Assembly (NCBI GenBank): GCA_903958915.1
Contig: CAJBVC010000383.1
Coordinates: 1-22,693 of the forward strand
Source: an uncultured beta proteobacterium
GTDB lineage: Bacteria > Pseudomonadota > Gammaproteobacteria > Burkholderiales > Burkholderiaceae_C
Reading direction: 5' to 3'
DNA: 22,693 bases
Position 1 is the stretch's first letter. Each line of letters starts with the position of its first letter. Shown piece by piece: positions 8,030 through 14,929 of the stretch. The notes below the pieces were generated by a model, which was not told where the DNA came from, made no database searches, and was given only the letters and a program-made list of their open reading frames with translations. The position numbers and the translations under genes are program-made.

Positions 8030-9049
8030 ATGACACAAACCATTAAGTTTTACCAGACCGGTACTTTCACCGTAGGCAACCGTCTGCTCACACCCGAACA
8101 ACGGTCCGTGCAGGCTTCCGAGGAGCGCACCAACTCCATCAACTCAGGGCACCGCGCCTGTCAGGGGTGCGGTGAGGCATTAGGTGCACGCTACGCCGTC
8201 GATGCTGCCATGCGCGCAACCAACGGGCAAATCATCGCTGCGAATGCGACTGGCTGCCTGGAGGTCTTCTCTACGCCTTATCCGGAAACCTCGTGGCAAT
8301 TGCCGTGGATTCATTCGCTCTTTGGCAATGCGGCTGCCGTGGGAACCGGTATTGCCGCGGCGCTCAAGGTCAAGGCGACCAAGGCCGGCAAACCACTGAG
8401 TGACGCACGTGTGATTGCCCAGGGCGGCGATGGCGGCACCACCGACATCGGGTTTGGTTGTCTTTCGGGCATGTTTGAGCGCAATGACGACGTGCTCTAC
8501 ATCTGTTACGACAACGAGGCCTACATGAATACCGGTGTGCAGCGCAGCTCGGCCACACCACCAGCGGCGCGCACGGCAACCACGATGGCGGTCGGTCCGC
8601 ATCCTGGCGCTGAATTCGGTCAGGGCAAGAATTTGCCGCTGATTGCGATGGCACACGAGATTCCGTACGTGGCAACCGCGACGGTGGCCGATTTGCGTGA
8701 CTTGGAGGCCAAGGTGGAAAAGGCAATGAGCCTGCGCGGTGCGCGTTACCTGCATATTCTGGTGCCGTGCCCACTGGGTTGGGGCGCTGCCAGCCACGAC
8801 ACGATCCGGCTGGCGCGTCTGGCGCGTGAAACCGGCATCTTCCCGGAGTTCGAGGCTGAGCACGGGGAAGTTACCAGCGTGACAAAGATTCGTTCACGTG
8901 TGCGTGTGGAGGACTACCTGCGCCCGCAGAAGCGTTTCGCCCACCTGTTTTCCGGCGCGGGTGACCCCGTCACGATTGCCAAGATTCAGGCGGACGCGGA
9001 CCGCAATATTCGCCGCTTCAAACTGCTCGATGAGGAGACCACAGTATGA
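8030..9049 (+). CDS. 2-oxoacid:acceptor oxidoreductase, beta subunit
   Basis: Beta subunit (339 residues) holding the diphosphate half of the thiamine site and the proximal [4Fe-4S] cluster. Seen: HRACQGCGEALGAR with C44 and C47, C76 in ANATGCLEVF and C247 in VPCPLGW, the four cysteines expected for the cluster. The thiamine/Mg motif is QGGDGGTTDIGFG at 131-143, continuing in YDNEAYMNTGVQRS with the conserved Asn. I chose the ATG at 8030, one base after the alpha stop, rather than the frame opening at 7925, which lies inside the alpha gene and lacks family similarity. The final ATGA overlaps the start of the flavoprotein gene. About 40 residues precede the first cysteine pair. Confidence 0.93.
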   Translation: MTQTIKFYQTGTFTVGNRLLTPEQRSVQASEERTNSINSGHRACQGCGEALGARYAVDAAMRATNGQIIAANATGCLEVFSTPYPETSWQLPWIHSLFGNAAAVGTGIAAALKVKATKAGKPLSDARVIAQGGDGGTTDIGFGCLSGMFERNDDVLYICYDNEAYMNTGVQRSSATPPAARTATTMAVGPHPGAEFGQGKNLPLIAMAHEIPYVATATVADLRDLEAKVEKAMSLRGARYLHILVPCPLGWGAASHDTIRLARLARETGIFPEFEAEHGEVTSVTKIRSRVRVEDYLRPQKRFAHLFSGAGDPVTIAKIQADADRNIRRFKLLDEETTV

Positions 9050-10680
9050 CCATGCAAAAGCCCTTTGCCATTACGCTGGACCCCGGCTCTTCGCTGGCCA
9101 ACAAGACCGGATCCTGGCGCACCGAGCGCCCGGTGTATGTTGACCGCCTGCCGCCTTGCAATGCGCAGTGCCCAGCTGGCGAAGACATTCAGGGTTGGCT
9201 GTTTCACGCCGAAAGCGGCAACTACGAGGCGGCGTGGCGCCACCTCACACGCGACAATCCGTTTCCTGCGGTGATGGGGCGCGTTTGTTACCACACTTGC
9301 GAGGGCAAGTGCAATCGGGGCCAACTCGATTCACCGGTGGGTATCAACTCGGTCGAACGCTTTCTGGGTGATGAAGCCATCAAGAAAGGCTGGGCGTTCG
9401 AGCTGCCCACTATGGAGAGCGGCAAGCATGTCCTCGTTGTCGGCGCCGGCCCTTCGGGGATGTCGGCGGCCTACCAATTGCGTCGCCTGGGACACCGCGT
9501 CACGGTGCGTGAGGCGGGGCCATTAATGGGTGGCATGATGCGCTTTGGTATCCCGCAATACCGGCTGCCACGCGATGTGCTGGATGCTGAAATGCAGCGC
9601 ATCGTGGACCTCGGCGTCACGGTGGAACTGGGCGTCAAAGTGGCCAACATTGAGGACGATATGAAGGCAGGTGCCTTTGATGCAGCATTCCTCGCGGTGG
9701 GGGCACACATTGCCAAACGCACCTACATTCCAGCCAAGGACTCCACCCACATTTTGGATGCCGTGTCGGTGCTGCGGTCCATGGAAGGTGAAGACAAGCC
9801 GATGCTGGGGCGCCGCGTTGTAGTGTACGGCGGCGGCAATACCGCTTTCGACGTGGCGCGTACGGCAAAACGTTTGGGTGCCACCGAAGCCATCATCGTG
9901 TACCGCCGCAACCGCGAGAAGATGCCAGCGCACGATTTCGAGTGCGAGGAGGCAATGCAGGAGGGTGTGATGGTCAAGTGGCTGTCCACCATCAAACAGG
10001 CCGATCAGGGTGCCCTCACCATTGAGAAGATGGCGCTCGATGAGAAAGGCAATCCACAACCGACCGGCGAGTTCGAGACGCTGGAAGCAGACTCCCTGAT
10101 ACTGGCACTTGGTCAGGATGTGGATCTATCCCTGCTGGAGGGTGTTCCGGGCCTGATCGTCAAGGACGGTGTGGTGCAGGTCGACCCCAAGACCATGATG
10201 ACCGGGCATGCCGGCATTTTTGCCGGTGGCGACATGGTGCCCGCAGACCGTAACGTCACCGTGGCGGTTGGACACGGCAAGAAGGCGGCGCGCAACATTG
10301 ATGCCTGGTTGCGCAACACCCAGGCCGTGGTGGCCGAAAAGCATGCCGCTGCCACGTTCGAGAATCTCAATCCCTGGTACTACAGCGACGCACCCGGCAC
10401 GGTGCGACCGCAACTGGAAATCGCGCGCCGGACCAGTAGTTTTGATGAAGTGCAAGGCGGGCTCACCGAAGACAATGCCCTGTTCGAAGCCAGGCGTTGC
10501 CTGAGTTGTGGCAACTGCTTCGAGTGCGACAACTGCTATGGAGTGTGCCCGGACAATGCCGTGATCAAGCTCGGACCGGGCAACCGCTTCAAGTTCAACT
10601 ACGACTACTGCAAGGGTTGTGGCGTGTGCGTCGCAGAATGCCCGTGCGGCGCCATTGAAATGGTGCCCGAGGCGGTGTAG
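9046..10680 (+). CDS. GltD-like NAD(P)/FAD oxidoreductase fused to 2[4Fe-4S] ferredoxin domain
   Basis: Predicted electron-transfer subunit (544 residues) of the preceding oxidoreductase. The N-terminal domain has cysteines C38, C42, C81, C85 and C89 (PPCNAQCPAGEDI, CYHTCEGKC), as in glutamate synthase small subunit and NfnB. It is followed by an FAD-binding VVGAGPSGMSAAYQL at 131-145 and an NAD(P)-binding VVYGGGNTAFDVARTAKR at 259-276. The C-terminal 60 residues are a bacterial ferredoxin: C491/C494/C497/C501-P and C522/C525/C528/C532-P. This matches the delta subunit of four-subunit PORs, here fused. An extra pair, C485 and C488, precedes it. By inference it moves electrons between the 2-oxoacid enzyme and NAD(P)(H), as PadH plus PadF would in phenylglyoxylate dehydrogenase. 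It overlaps the beta gene by 4 bp. Confidence 0.92.
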   Translation: MTMQKPFAITLDPGSSLANKTGSWRTERPVYVDRLPPCNAQCPAGEDIQGWLFHAESGNYEAAWRHLTRDNPFPAVMGRVCYHTCEGKCNRGQLDSPVGINSVERFLGDEAIKKGWAFELPTMESGKHVLVVGAGPSGMSAAYQLRRLGHRVTVREAGPLMGGMMRFGIPQYRLPRDVLDAEMQRIVDLGVTVELGVKVANIEDDMKAGAFDAAFLAVGAHIAKRTYIPAKDSTHILDAVSVLRSMEGEDKPMLGRRVVVYGGGNTAFDVARTAKRLGATEAIIVYRRNREKMPAHDFECEEAMQEGVMVKWLSTIKQADQGALTIEKMALDEKGNPQPTGEFETLEADSLILALGQDVDLSLLEGVPGLIVKDGVVQVDPKTMMTGHAGIFAGGDMVPADRNVTVAVGHGKKAARNIDAWLRNTQAVVAEKHAAATFENLNPWYYSDAPGTVRPQLEIARRTSSFDEVQGGLTEDNALFEARRCLSCGNCFECDNCYGVCPDNAVIKLGPGNRFKFNYDYCKGCGVCVAECPCGAIEMVPEAV

Positions 10681-10689
10681 GGTAGCCGG

Positions 10690-11982
10690 CTATTGCGTGG
10701 CCAATGCGGCAAGCGCCGCAGTGAGCCGCGCACTGACGGCCGGATGGACCGGCTCCAGTTGCGCCTGCATCGACGCCAGTGCAGGTGCACCTTGCTGCTG
10801 CAAAGTGGCAATGCACTGACCGGCCACTTTGGGCGCGTCAAACGGAAGGCTTTGCAGCAGCACATCTGCGTTGACATCGACCAGTTTGAAGTAGAACTTG
10901 CCGTCTTTCTCGCGGTACTGCTTGAAGGTGGCGAGCGCCGACTTGGTGGGTTTGCCTGCCGCCGCTGAGGCTGTGACCTGCAATTTGCGCAAGCCAACGG
11001 CATGGCGAAGTTCCTGCATGAGCGGGGTTGCCACCGCCCGTGCCTTGGCGGCCCCAGCGGCAAGAATGGCCTCGATGCGCAAGGGGTCGTTGATGAGCGA
11101 TTGGTAGGTATCGCGCATAGGGGCAATTTCGCGGTCAATGCGTTCGAGCAGCACCTGTTTCGCGTCGGCCCAGCCGATGCCATCGGCATAAGCCTGCTGC
11201 AGAGACTGCGTTTCGTCCGCGGAGGCAAATGCCTGGTAAATCTGAAACAGCGCCGAACCCTGTGTCTCCTTCGGCTCCCCGGGGGCGCGGGAATCGGTAA
11301 CGATGGATGCAATCAGCTTTTGTAACTGCGCACGCGACGCAAACATGGGAATCGTGTTGTCGTAGCTCTTGCTCATCTTGCGCCCGTCCAGGCCAGGCAG
11401 GGTCGCTACAGCTTCTTCGATGGCGGCCTCGGGCGCAACGAAATGGTTGCCGTACCGGTGGTTGAAGCTATTGGCCATGTCGCGTGCCATTTCGATGTGC
11501 TGCACCTGATCGCGCCCCACCGGCACCTTGTGGGCGTTGAACATCAGGATGTCGGCGCCCATCAACAGAGGGTACATAAAGAGTCCCATGTTGACGTCAC
11601 TGTCCGGGTCCACCGCAGCCGCCATATTTTTGTCTACGGCAGCCTTATAGGCATGCGCCCGGTTGAGCACGCCCTTGCCCGTCACACAGGTCAAAAACCA
11701 GGTGAGTTCAGGGATTTCCGGGATGTCCGACTGCCGGTAAAACGTCACCCGCTCGGGGTCCAGGCCTGCCGCCAACCAGCTGGCGGCAATTTCGAGCGTC
11801 GAGCGCTGGATGCGTTCGGGCTCATCGATCTTGATCAGGGAGTGGTAGTCCGCCAGGAAATAGAAGCTCTCTACGCCCGCGGTCAAACTGGCACGAACGG
11901 CCGGACGAATGGAGCCGACATAGTTGCCAAGATGCGGGGTGCCCGAGGTGGTAATGCCAGTGAGGAAGCGGACAGATTGCAT
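10690..11982 (-). CDS. trpS: Tryptophanyl-tRNA synthetase with C-terminal extension
   Basis: Class I aminoacyl-tRNA synthetase that charges tRNA-Trp. The HIGH-type motif TPHLGN is at 15-20, GRDQVQH at 156-162 and KMSKS at 202-206. The catalytic and anticodon-binding core corresponds to about residues 1-332, the full length of E. coli TrpS (334). A further tail of about 98 residues follows; its segment 353-398 (FKQYREKDGKFYFKLVD onward) resembles, by eye, the YegP/DUF1508 repeat. Long TrpS forms are common in betaproteobacteria. The gene is last in a minus-strand set rnm-yciO-M50-trpS, 15 bp after the M50 gene, and converges on the flavoprotein gene with only 9 bp between stops. Confidence 0.96.
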   Translation of the reverse strand: MQSVRFLTGITTSGTPHLGNYVGSIRPAVRASLTAGVESFYFLADYHSLIKIDEPERIQRSTLEIAASWLAAGLDPERVTFYRQSDIPEIPELTWFLTCVTGKGVLNRAHAYKAAVDKNMAAAVDPDSDVNMGLFMYPLLMGADILMFNAHKVPVGRDQVQHIEMARDMANSFNHRYGNHFVAPEAAIEEAVATLPGLDGRKMSKSYDNTIPMFASRAQLQKLIASIVTDSRAPGEPKETQGSALFQIYQAFASADETQSLQQAYADGIGWADAKQVLLERIDREIAPMRDTYQSLINDPLRIEAILAAGAAKARAVATPLMQELRHAVGLRKLQVTASAAAGKPTKSALATFKQYREKDGKFYFKLVDVNADVLLQSLPFDAPKVAGQCIATLQQQGAPALASMQAQLEPVHPAVSARLTAALAALATQ

Positions 11983-11997
11983 GTTTGTGAAGAAAAT

Positions 11998-12666
11998 TTA
12001 CTGTATCAGCAGAATCAAAGGCGTCAGCACGATGTCGATCATGGTCGAAGCTACGGCTATGACAGGTCGCATCCACAAGCTGTACGCCGAGGGCAGGAAG
12101 ATCATGATTGCGATCAGCAGCATGAACCCCCAGGGTTCGACACGTGCCACCAGCATGGCCTGGCGTGTTGGCAGCAGCCCAACCAGAATACGCCCGCCAT
12201 CCAGCGGTGGCAGCGGAATCAGGTTGAAAGCAAAGAACACCAGATTTACCACAATGCCACCTTGGCACATTTCGATAAGGAATGGCTCCGACACGCCGGA
12301 CGCGCTCAACAGGATGAGCGCAGTCTGCCAGATAGCCGCTTGAACCAAATTCGACGCTGGACCAGCCAAGGCTACCCAAATCATGTCCCGCTTGGGATGG
12401 CGCAAATTGCCAAATCTGACCGGCACTGGTTTCGCAGCACCCAAAATGAAGGGGCTGGAAATCAATATCAGGACCAGTGGCAGGAGGATCGTTCCAAACG
12501 GATCAATGTGCTTGAGTGGATTGAGCGTGACGCGCCCCATCTTCCAGGCCGTGTCATCCCCAAAGTAGCGTGCGGCATAGCCATGCGCAGCTTCATGGAT
12601 CGTGATCGCAAAAATGACGGGCAGCGCGTACAGCGCAATGAGTTGAATGGTGTGAGCGAGATCCAA
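11998..12666 (-). CDS. M50-family (site-2 protease-like) membrane metalloprotease
   Basis: Integral membrane zinc metalloprotease of 222 residues in the short, PDZ-less M50B branch (YwhC/SREBP-S2P-like). The zinc-binding HEAAH is at 24-28 inside a membrane helix, and the third ligand is D156 in FNLIPLPPLDGGR, the NxxPxxxxDG motif. About five to six hydrophobic segments are visible. The start appears to be TTG at 12666, since the protein begins MDL just before the first helix as in Burkholderiales relatives I recall; GGAA about nine bases upstream is a plausible ribosome-binding site. Its substrate is unknown; it lacks the PDZ domains of RseP. It lies 44 bp after yciO and 15 bp before trpS. 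Confidence 0.92.
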   Translation of the reverse strand: MDLAHTIQLIALYALPVIFAITIHEAAHGYAARYFGDDTAWKMGRVTLNPLKHIDPFGTILLPLVLILISSPFILGAAKPVPVRFGNLRHPKRDMIWVALAGPASNLVQAAIWQTALILLSASGVSEPFLIEMCQGGIVVNLVFFAFNLIPLPPLDGGRILVGLLPTRQAMLVARVEPWGFMLLIAIMIFLPSAYSLWMRPVIAVASTMIDIVLTPLILLIQ

Positions 12667-12710
12667 AGGGGTTATTTCCGAGTTGGTTGCTGGACGGTGC
12701 CAGTGGTTGC

Positions 12711-13334
12711 CTAAAGTCCGAGCAGGGAAATATCGCCGCGACCCTGTCGAATGATCTGGGGCTCTGAATCGGTCAGATCGACGACGGTGGTGGGTTCCTG
12801 GGCGCAGGCGCCGGCGTCGACTACACCAGCGATCAGACGCTCGTAGCGGTCGCGAATTTCCTGGGCGTCGTTCATCGGATGGATTTCACCCTCGGCGATC
12901 AAGGTGGTTGCCAAAAAGGGGGTGGCGTGAAGTTCGAGCAGCGCTTGCAGTGCCTTGTGGTCGGGCACGCGCAAACCAATTGTCTTGCGCGATGGATGGC
13001 TGACCCGACGCGGTACTTCCTTGCTGGCCTCCAGAATGAACGTGAACGGGCCAGGTGTGGCAGATTTCAACAACCGGTACTGGCGATTGTCGACGCGGGC
13101 ATAGGCTGCCAGTTCACTCAGGTCGCGGCACAGCAGGGTCAGGTGGTGTTTCTCATCGACACCACGGATACGGCGCAGGTTGTCTGCCGCCGCCTTGTCG
13201 TCGATCTGGCAAACCAGGGCATAGCTGGAGTCGGTAGGCACCGCGATCACTCCCCCCTTTTCCAGCAGTGCAACGGCCTGTTTCAGGAGTCGGACTTGGG
13301 GATTCTCCGGGTGAACTTCAAAGTACTGCGCCAT
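12711..13334 (-). CDS. yciO: YciO, Sua5/YrdC-family protein
   Basis: Protein of 207 residues in the Sua5/YciO/YrdC family, whose members make threonylcarbamoyl-adenylate for the t6A modification of ANN-decoding tRNAs. It aligns closely along its length with E. coli YciO: FEVHPENPQVRLLKQAV, GGVIAVPTDSSYAL (28-40), TLLCRDLSELAAY, PGPFTFILEASKEVPRR, RKTIGLRVP and PTTVVDLTD near the end. YciO has been considered distinct from the essential TsaC, so the in vivo role is less certain. ATG at 13334 is chosen, one base after the stop of the upstream PHP gene; the longer open frame to 13487 lies inside that gene. rnm-yciO adjacency also occurs in E. coli. Confidence 0.93.
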   Translation of the reverse strand: MAQYFEVHPENPQVRLLKQAVALLEKGGVIAVPTDSSYALVCQIDDKAAADNLRRIRGVDEKHHLTLLCRDLSELAAYARVDNRQYRLLKSATPGPFTFILEASKEVPRRVSHPSRKTIGLRVPDHKALQALLELHATPFLATTLIAEGEIHPMNDAQEIRDRYERLIAGVVDAGACAQEPTTVVDLTDSEPQIIRQGRGDISLLGL

Positions 13335-13335
13335 G

Positions 13336-14190
13336 TTATTGAATTCGCGAAGCCAGTGGCTCCCACACGGGTGTGAGGTTGGAGGGCAGGAAAGGCAATG
13401 TGCCCAACTCGGTGTGGCTTTCCTGTGGGCTATGGAAATCGCTGCCCCGTGACGCCGCCAGCCCAAACTCGCGGGCAGCGTCGGCATAGGTCAGGTACTC
13501 TGCCGCACTGTGGCTGCCCGTAACAACTTCCACACCCAGTCCACCATGGGCCTTGAATTCAGTAAACAGCGCGAACTCTTCATTCGGAGTAAACCGGTAC
13601 CGAGCCGGGTGGGCAATGATGGCCATGCCACCGGCTTGCGTGATCCATTCCACCGCATTTTGCAAAGACGCCCAGCGGTGCGGTACAAAGCCGGGCTTGC
13701 CTTCGGTCAAAAACTTGCGAAAGACCTCGTTGGTTTCCTTGCAAACACCGGTTTCCACCAAAAAGCGGGCAAAGTGGGTGCGGGAAATCAGGTCGGGGTT
13801 ACCGACAAACTTCAAAGCGCCTTCAAATGCGCCCCGGATGCCGACACGAGCCAGGCCGTCAGACATTTCATGTGCGCGCTGCTCGCGCCCACCACGGGTC
13901 TGGCGCAGCCCGTCCACCAGCGCGGGATGGCTCGTATCCATGCCCAGTCCCACAATGTGCACCGTTTGGCCAATGAACGTCACCGAAATTTCGACGCCTG
14001 TGAGGTAAGCCATGCCGAGGGTTTTGGCAGCTGTAGCAGCACGTTCCTGTCCGCCCAGTTCATCGTGGTCGGTCAATGCCCACAGTTGCACCCCGTTGCC
14101 GTGGGCGCGCGCAGCCAGTGCTTCCGGCGTCAGTGTTCCATCGGACACCACAGAGTGGCAGTGCAAGTCGGCGTTGAGTAGTGCGGTCAC
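13336..14190 (-). CDS. rnm: PHP-domain phosphoesterase, RNase AM (YciV/TrpH)
   Basis: Metal-dependent phosphoesterase of 284 residues in the PHP superfamily. E. coli RNase AM (YciV) removes 5' nucleotides from rRNA precursors and hydrolyses 3',5'-nucleoside bisphosphates such as pAp. Metal ligands seen: H10 and H12 (DLHCHS), D17, D41-H42-D43 (TDHDE), E67, H78 (VHIVG), H194 (IIAHPARY), and D251 with H253 (GSDFHS), a complete trinuclear PHP set. The insertion at about 95-180 is typical of the YciV group. The start is GTG at 14190; no better start is near. A strong hairpin at 14215-14249 separates it from rluA. Assignment to RNase AM rests on these motifs and the neighbouring yciO. Confidence 0.9.
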   Translation of the reverse strand: MTALLNADLHCHSVVSDGTLTPEALAARAHGNGVQLWALTDHDELGGQERAATAAKTLGMAYLTGVEISVTFIGQTVHIVGLGMDTSHPALVDGLRQTRGGREQRAHEMSDGLARVGIRGAFEGALKFVGNPDLISRTHFARFLVETGVCKETNEVFRKFLTEGKPGFVPHRWASLQNAVEWITQAGGMAIIAHPARYRFTPNEEFALFTEFKAHGGLGVEVVTGSHSAAEYLTYADAAREFGLAASRGSDFHSPQESHTELGTLPFLPSNLTPVWEPLASRIQ

Positions 14191-14214
14191 CTCGGTATTT
14201 TAGGCGCTCACTCG

Positions 14215-14249
14215 TTGTGCAGCGGGCAAAGGGTTTCTGCCCGGCACAA
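14215..14249. terminator. 12-bp-stem hairpin between rluA and rnm
   Basis: TTGTGC (14215-14220) and CGGGCA (14223-14228) pair perfectly with TGCCCG (14238-14243) and GCACAA (14244-14249), giving a 12-bp stem with a 2-base bulge and a 9-base loop. On the minus strand it begins 2 bases after the rluA stop and ends 24 bases before the rnm start. No T-tract follows on that strand, so it may be a Rho-independent-like stop, an mRNA-stabilising end or a processing site rather than a textbook terminator. Confidence 0.6.
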
Positions 14250-14251
14250 TT

Positions 14252-14929
14252 TCAAAACGGGGCAGGGCTGGTGAACTGCATTGCGGCCGCTGTGACCGGA
14301 TGCGCAAAAGACAAATCCTGGGAGTGCAACAGCAATCGTGTGGCGCCATGCGCTTCAGGATGGTGGTTGTACAGTGCGTCACCGAGGATCGGGTGGCCAA
14401 TGGCTTGCAGATGCACACGCAGTTGATGGGTGCGTCCTGTCAGCGGTTCCAGTTCAACACGAGTGGTCTTACGGCGGTGGTCCGCTGTGAGAACACGCAG
14501 ACGGGTAACACTTTGCTGGCCGCCCTGCATTGCGACGATCCGCATGGGACGATTAGGCCAGTCGACCTGAATTGGAAGATTGATCGTTTGCCATGGTTCG
14601 TCCGTTGGCTGCAGGCAGCCGTCGACCACCGCTATGTAGCGTTTGCGCACTGTGCGCGATGCAAATGCCAGACCCAGCGCGCGCTGCGACTCTGGTGAAC
14701 GGGCCATGACCAGCAGCCCGGAGGTTGCCATGTCCAGCCGATGCACCACCAGCGCATCGTTGTACGCCATTGCTACACGGCGACTGAGACAATCCTGCTT
14801 GTCGGGCCCCCGTCCTGGCACCGATAAAAGACCGGCTGGCTTGTCAACGACGATGATTGCCTCATCGACATAGACCAGCTCGATGCCGTCGGCTCCTGGC
14901 GGAATTTCACCGGTCACGTCGCTGTGCAA
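14252..14929 (-). CDS. rluA: RNA pseudouridine synthase RluA
   Basis: Pseudouridine synthase of about 225 residues. E. coli RluA modifies U746 of 23S rRNA and U32 of several tRNAs. The catalytic motif HRLDMATSG is present with Asp66, plus KPAGLLSVPGR, LPIQVDWPNRP, PLTGRTHQLRVH and the closing GHPILGDALY, all close to E. coli RluA and in the same order; there is no S4 domain, as expected for RluA. The start is uncertain: TTG at 14929 overlaps the end of the histidine kinase gene by 23 bp, and GTG at 14917 is an alternative. Neither has a clear ribosome-binding site, which suggests translation coupled to the kinase gene. Confidence 0.93.
   Translation of the reverse strand: MHSDVTGEIPPGADGIELVYVDEAIIVVDKPAGLLSVPGRGPDKQDCLSRRVAMAYNDALVVHRLDMATSGLLVMARSPESQRALGLAFASRTVRKRYIAVVDGCLQPTDEPWQTINLPIQVDWPNRPMRIVAMQGGQQSVTRLRVLTADHRRKTTRVELEPLTGRTHQLRVHLQAIGHPILGDALYNHHPEAHGATRLLLHSQDLSFAHPVTAAAMQFTSPAPF

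Noticed and set aside
6775..9049. Naming the oxidoreductase subunits padG and padI
   Set aside because: The family fits, but there is no phenylacetate or phenylglyoxylate pathway gene nearby and the substrate is not readable, so gene symbols were left empty.
11443..12714. 423-codon plus-strand open frame
   Set aside because: Antisense to trpS and the M50 protease genes; His/Gln-rich shadow with no domain.
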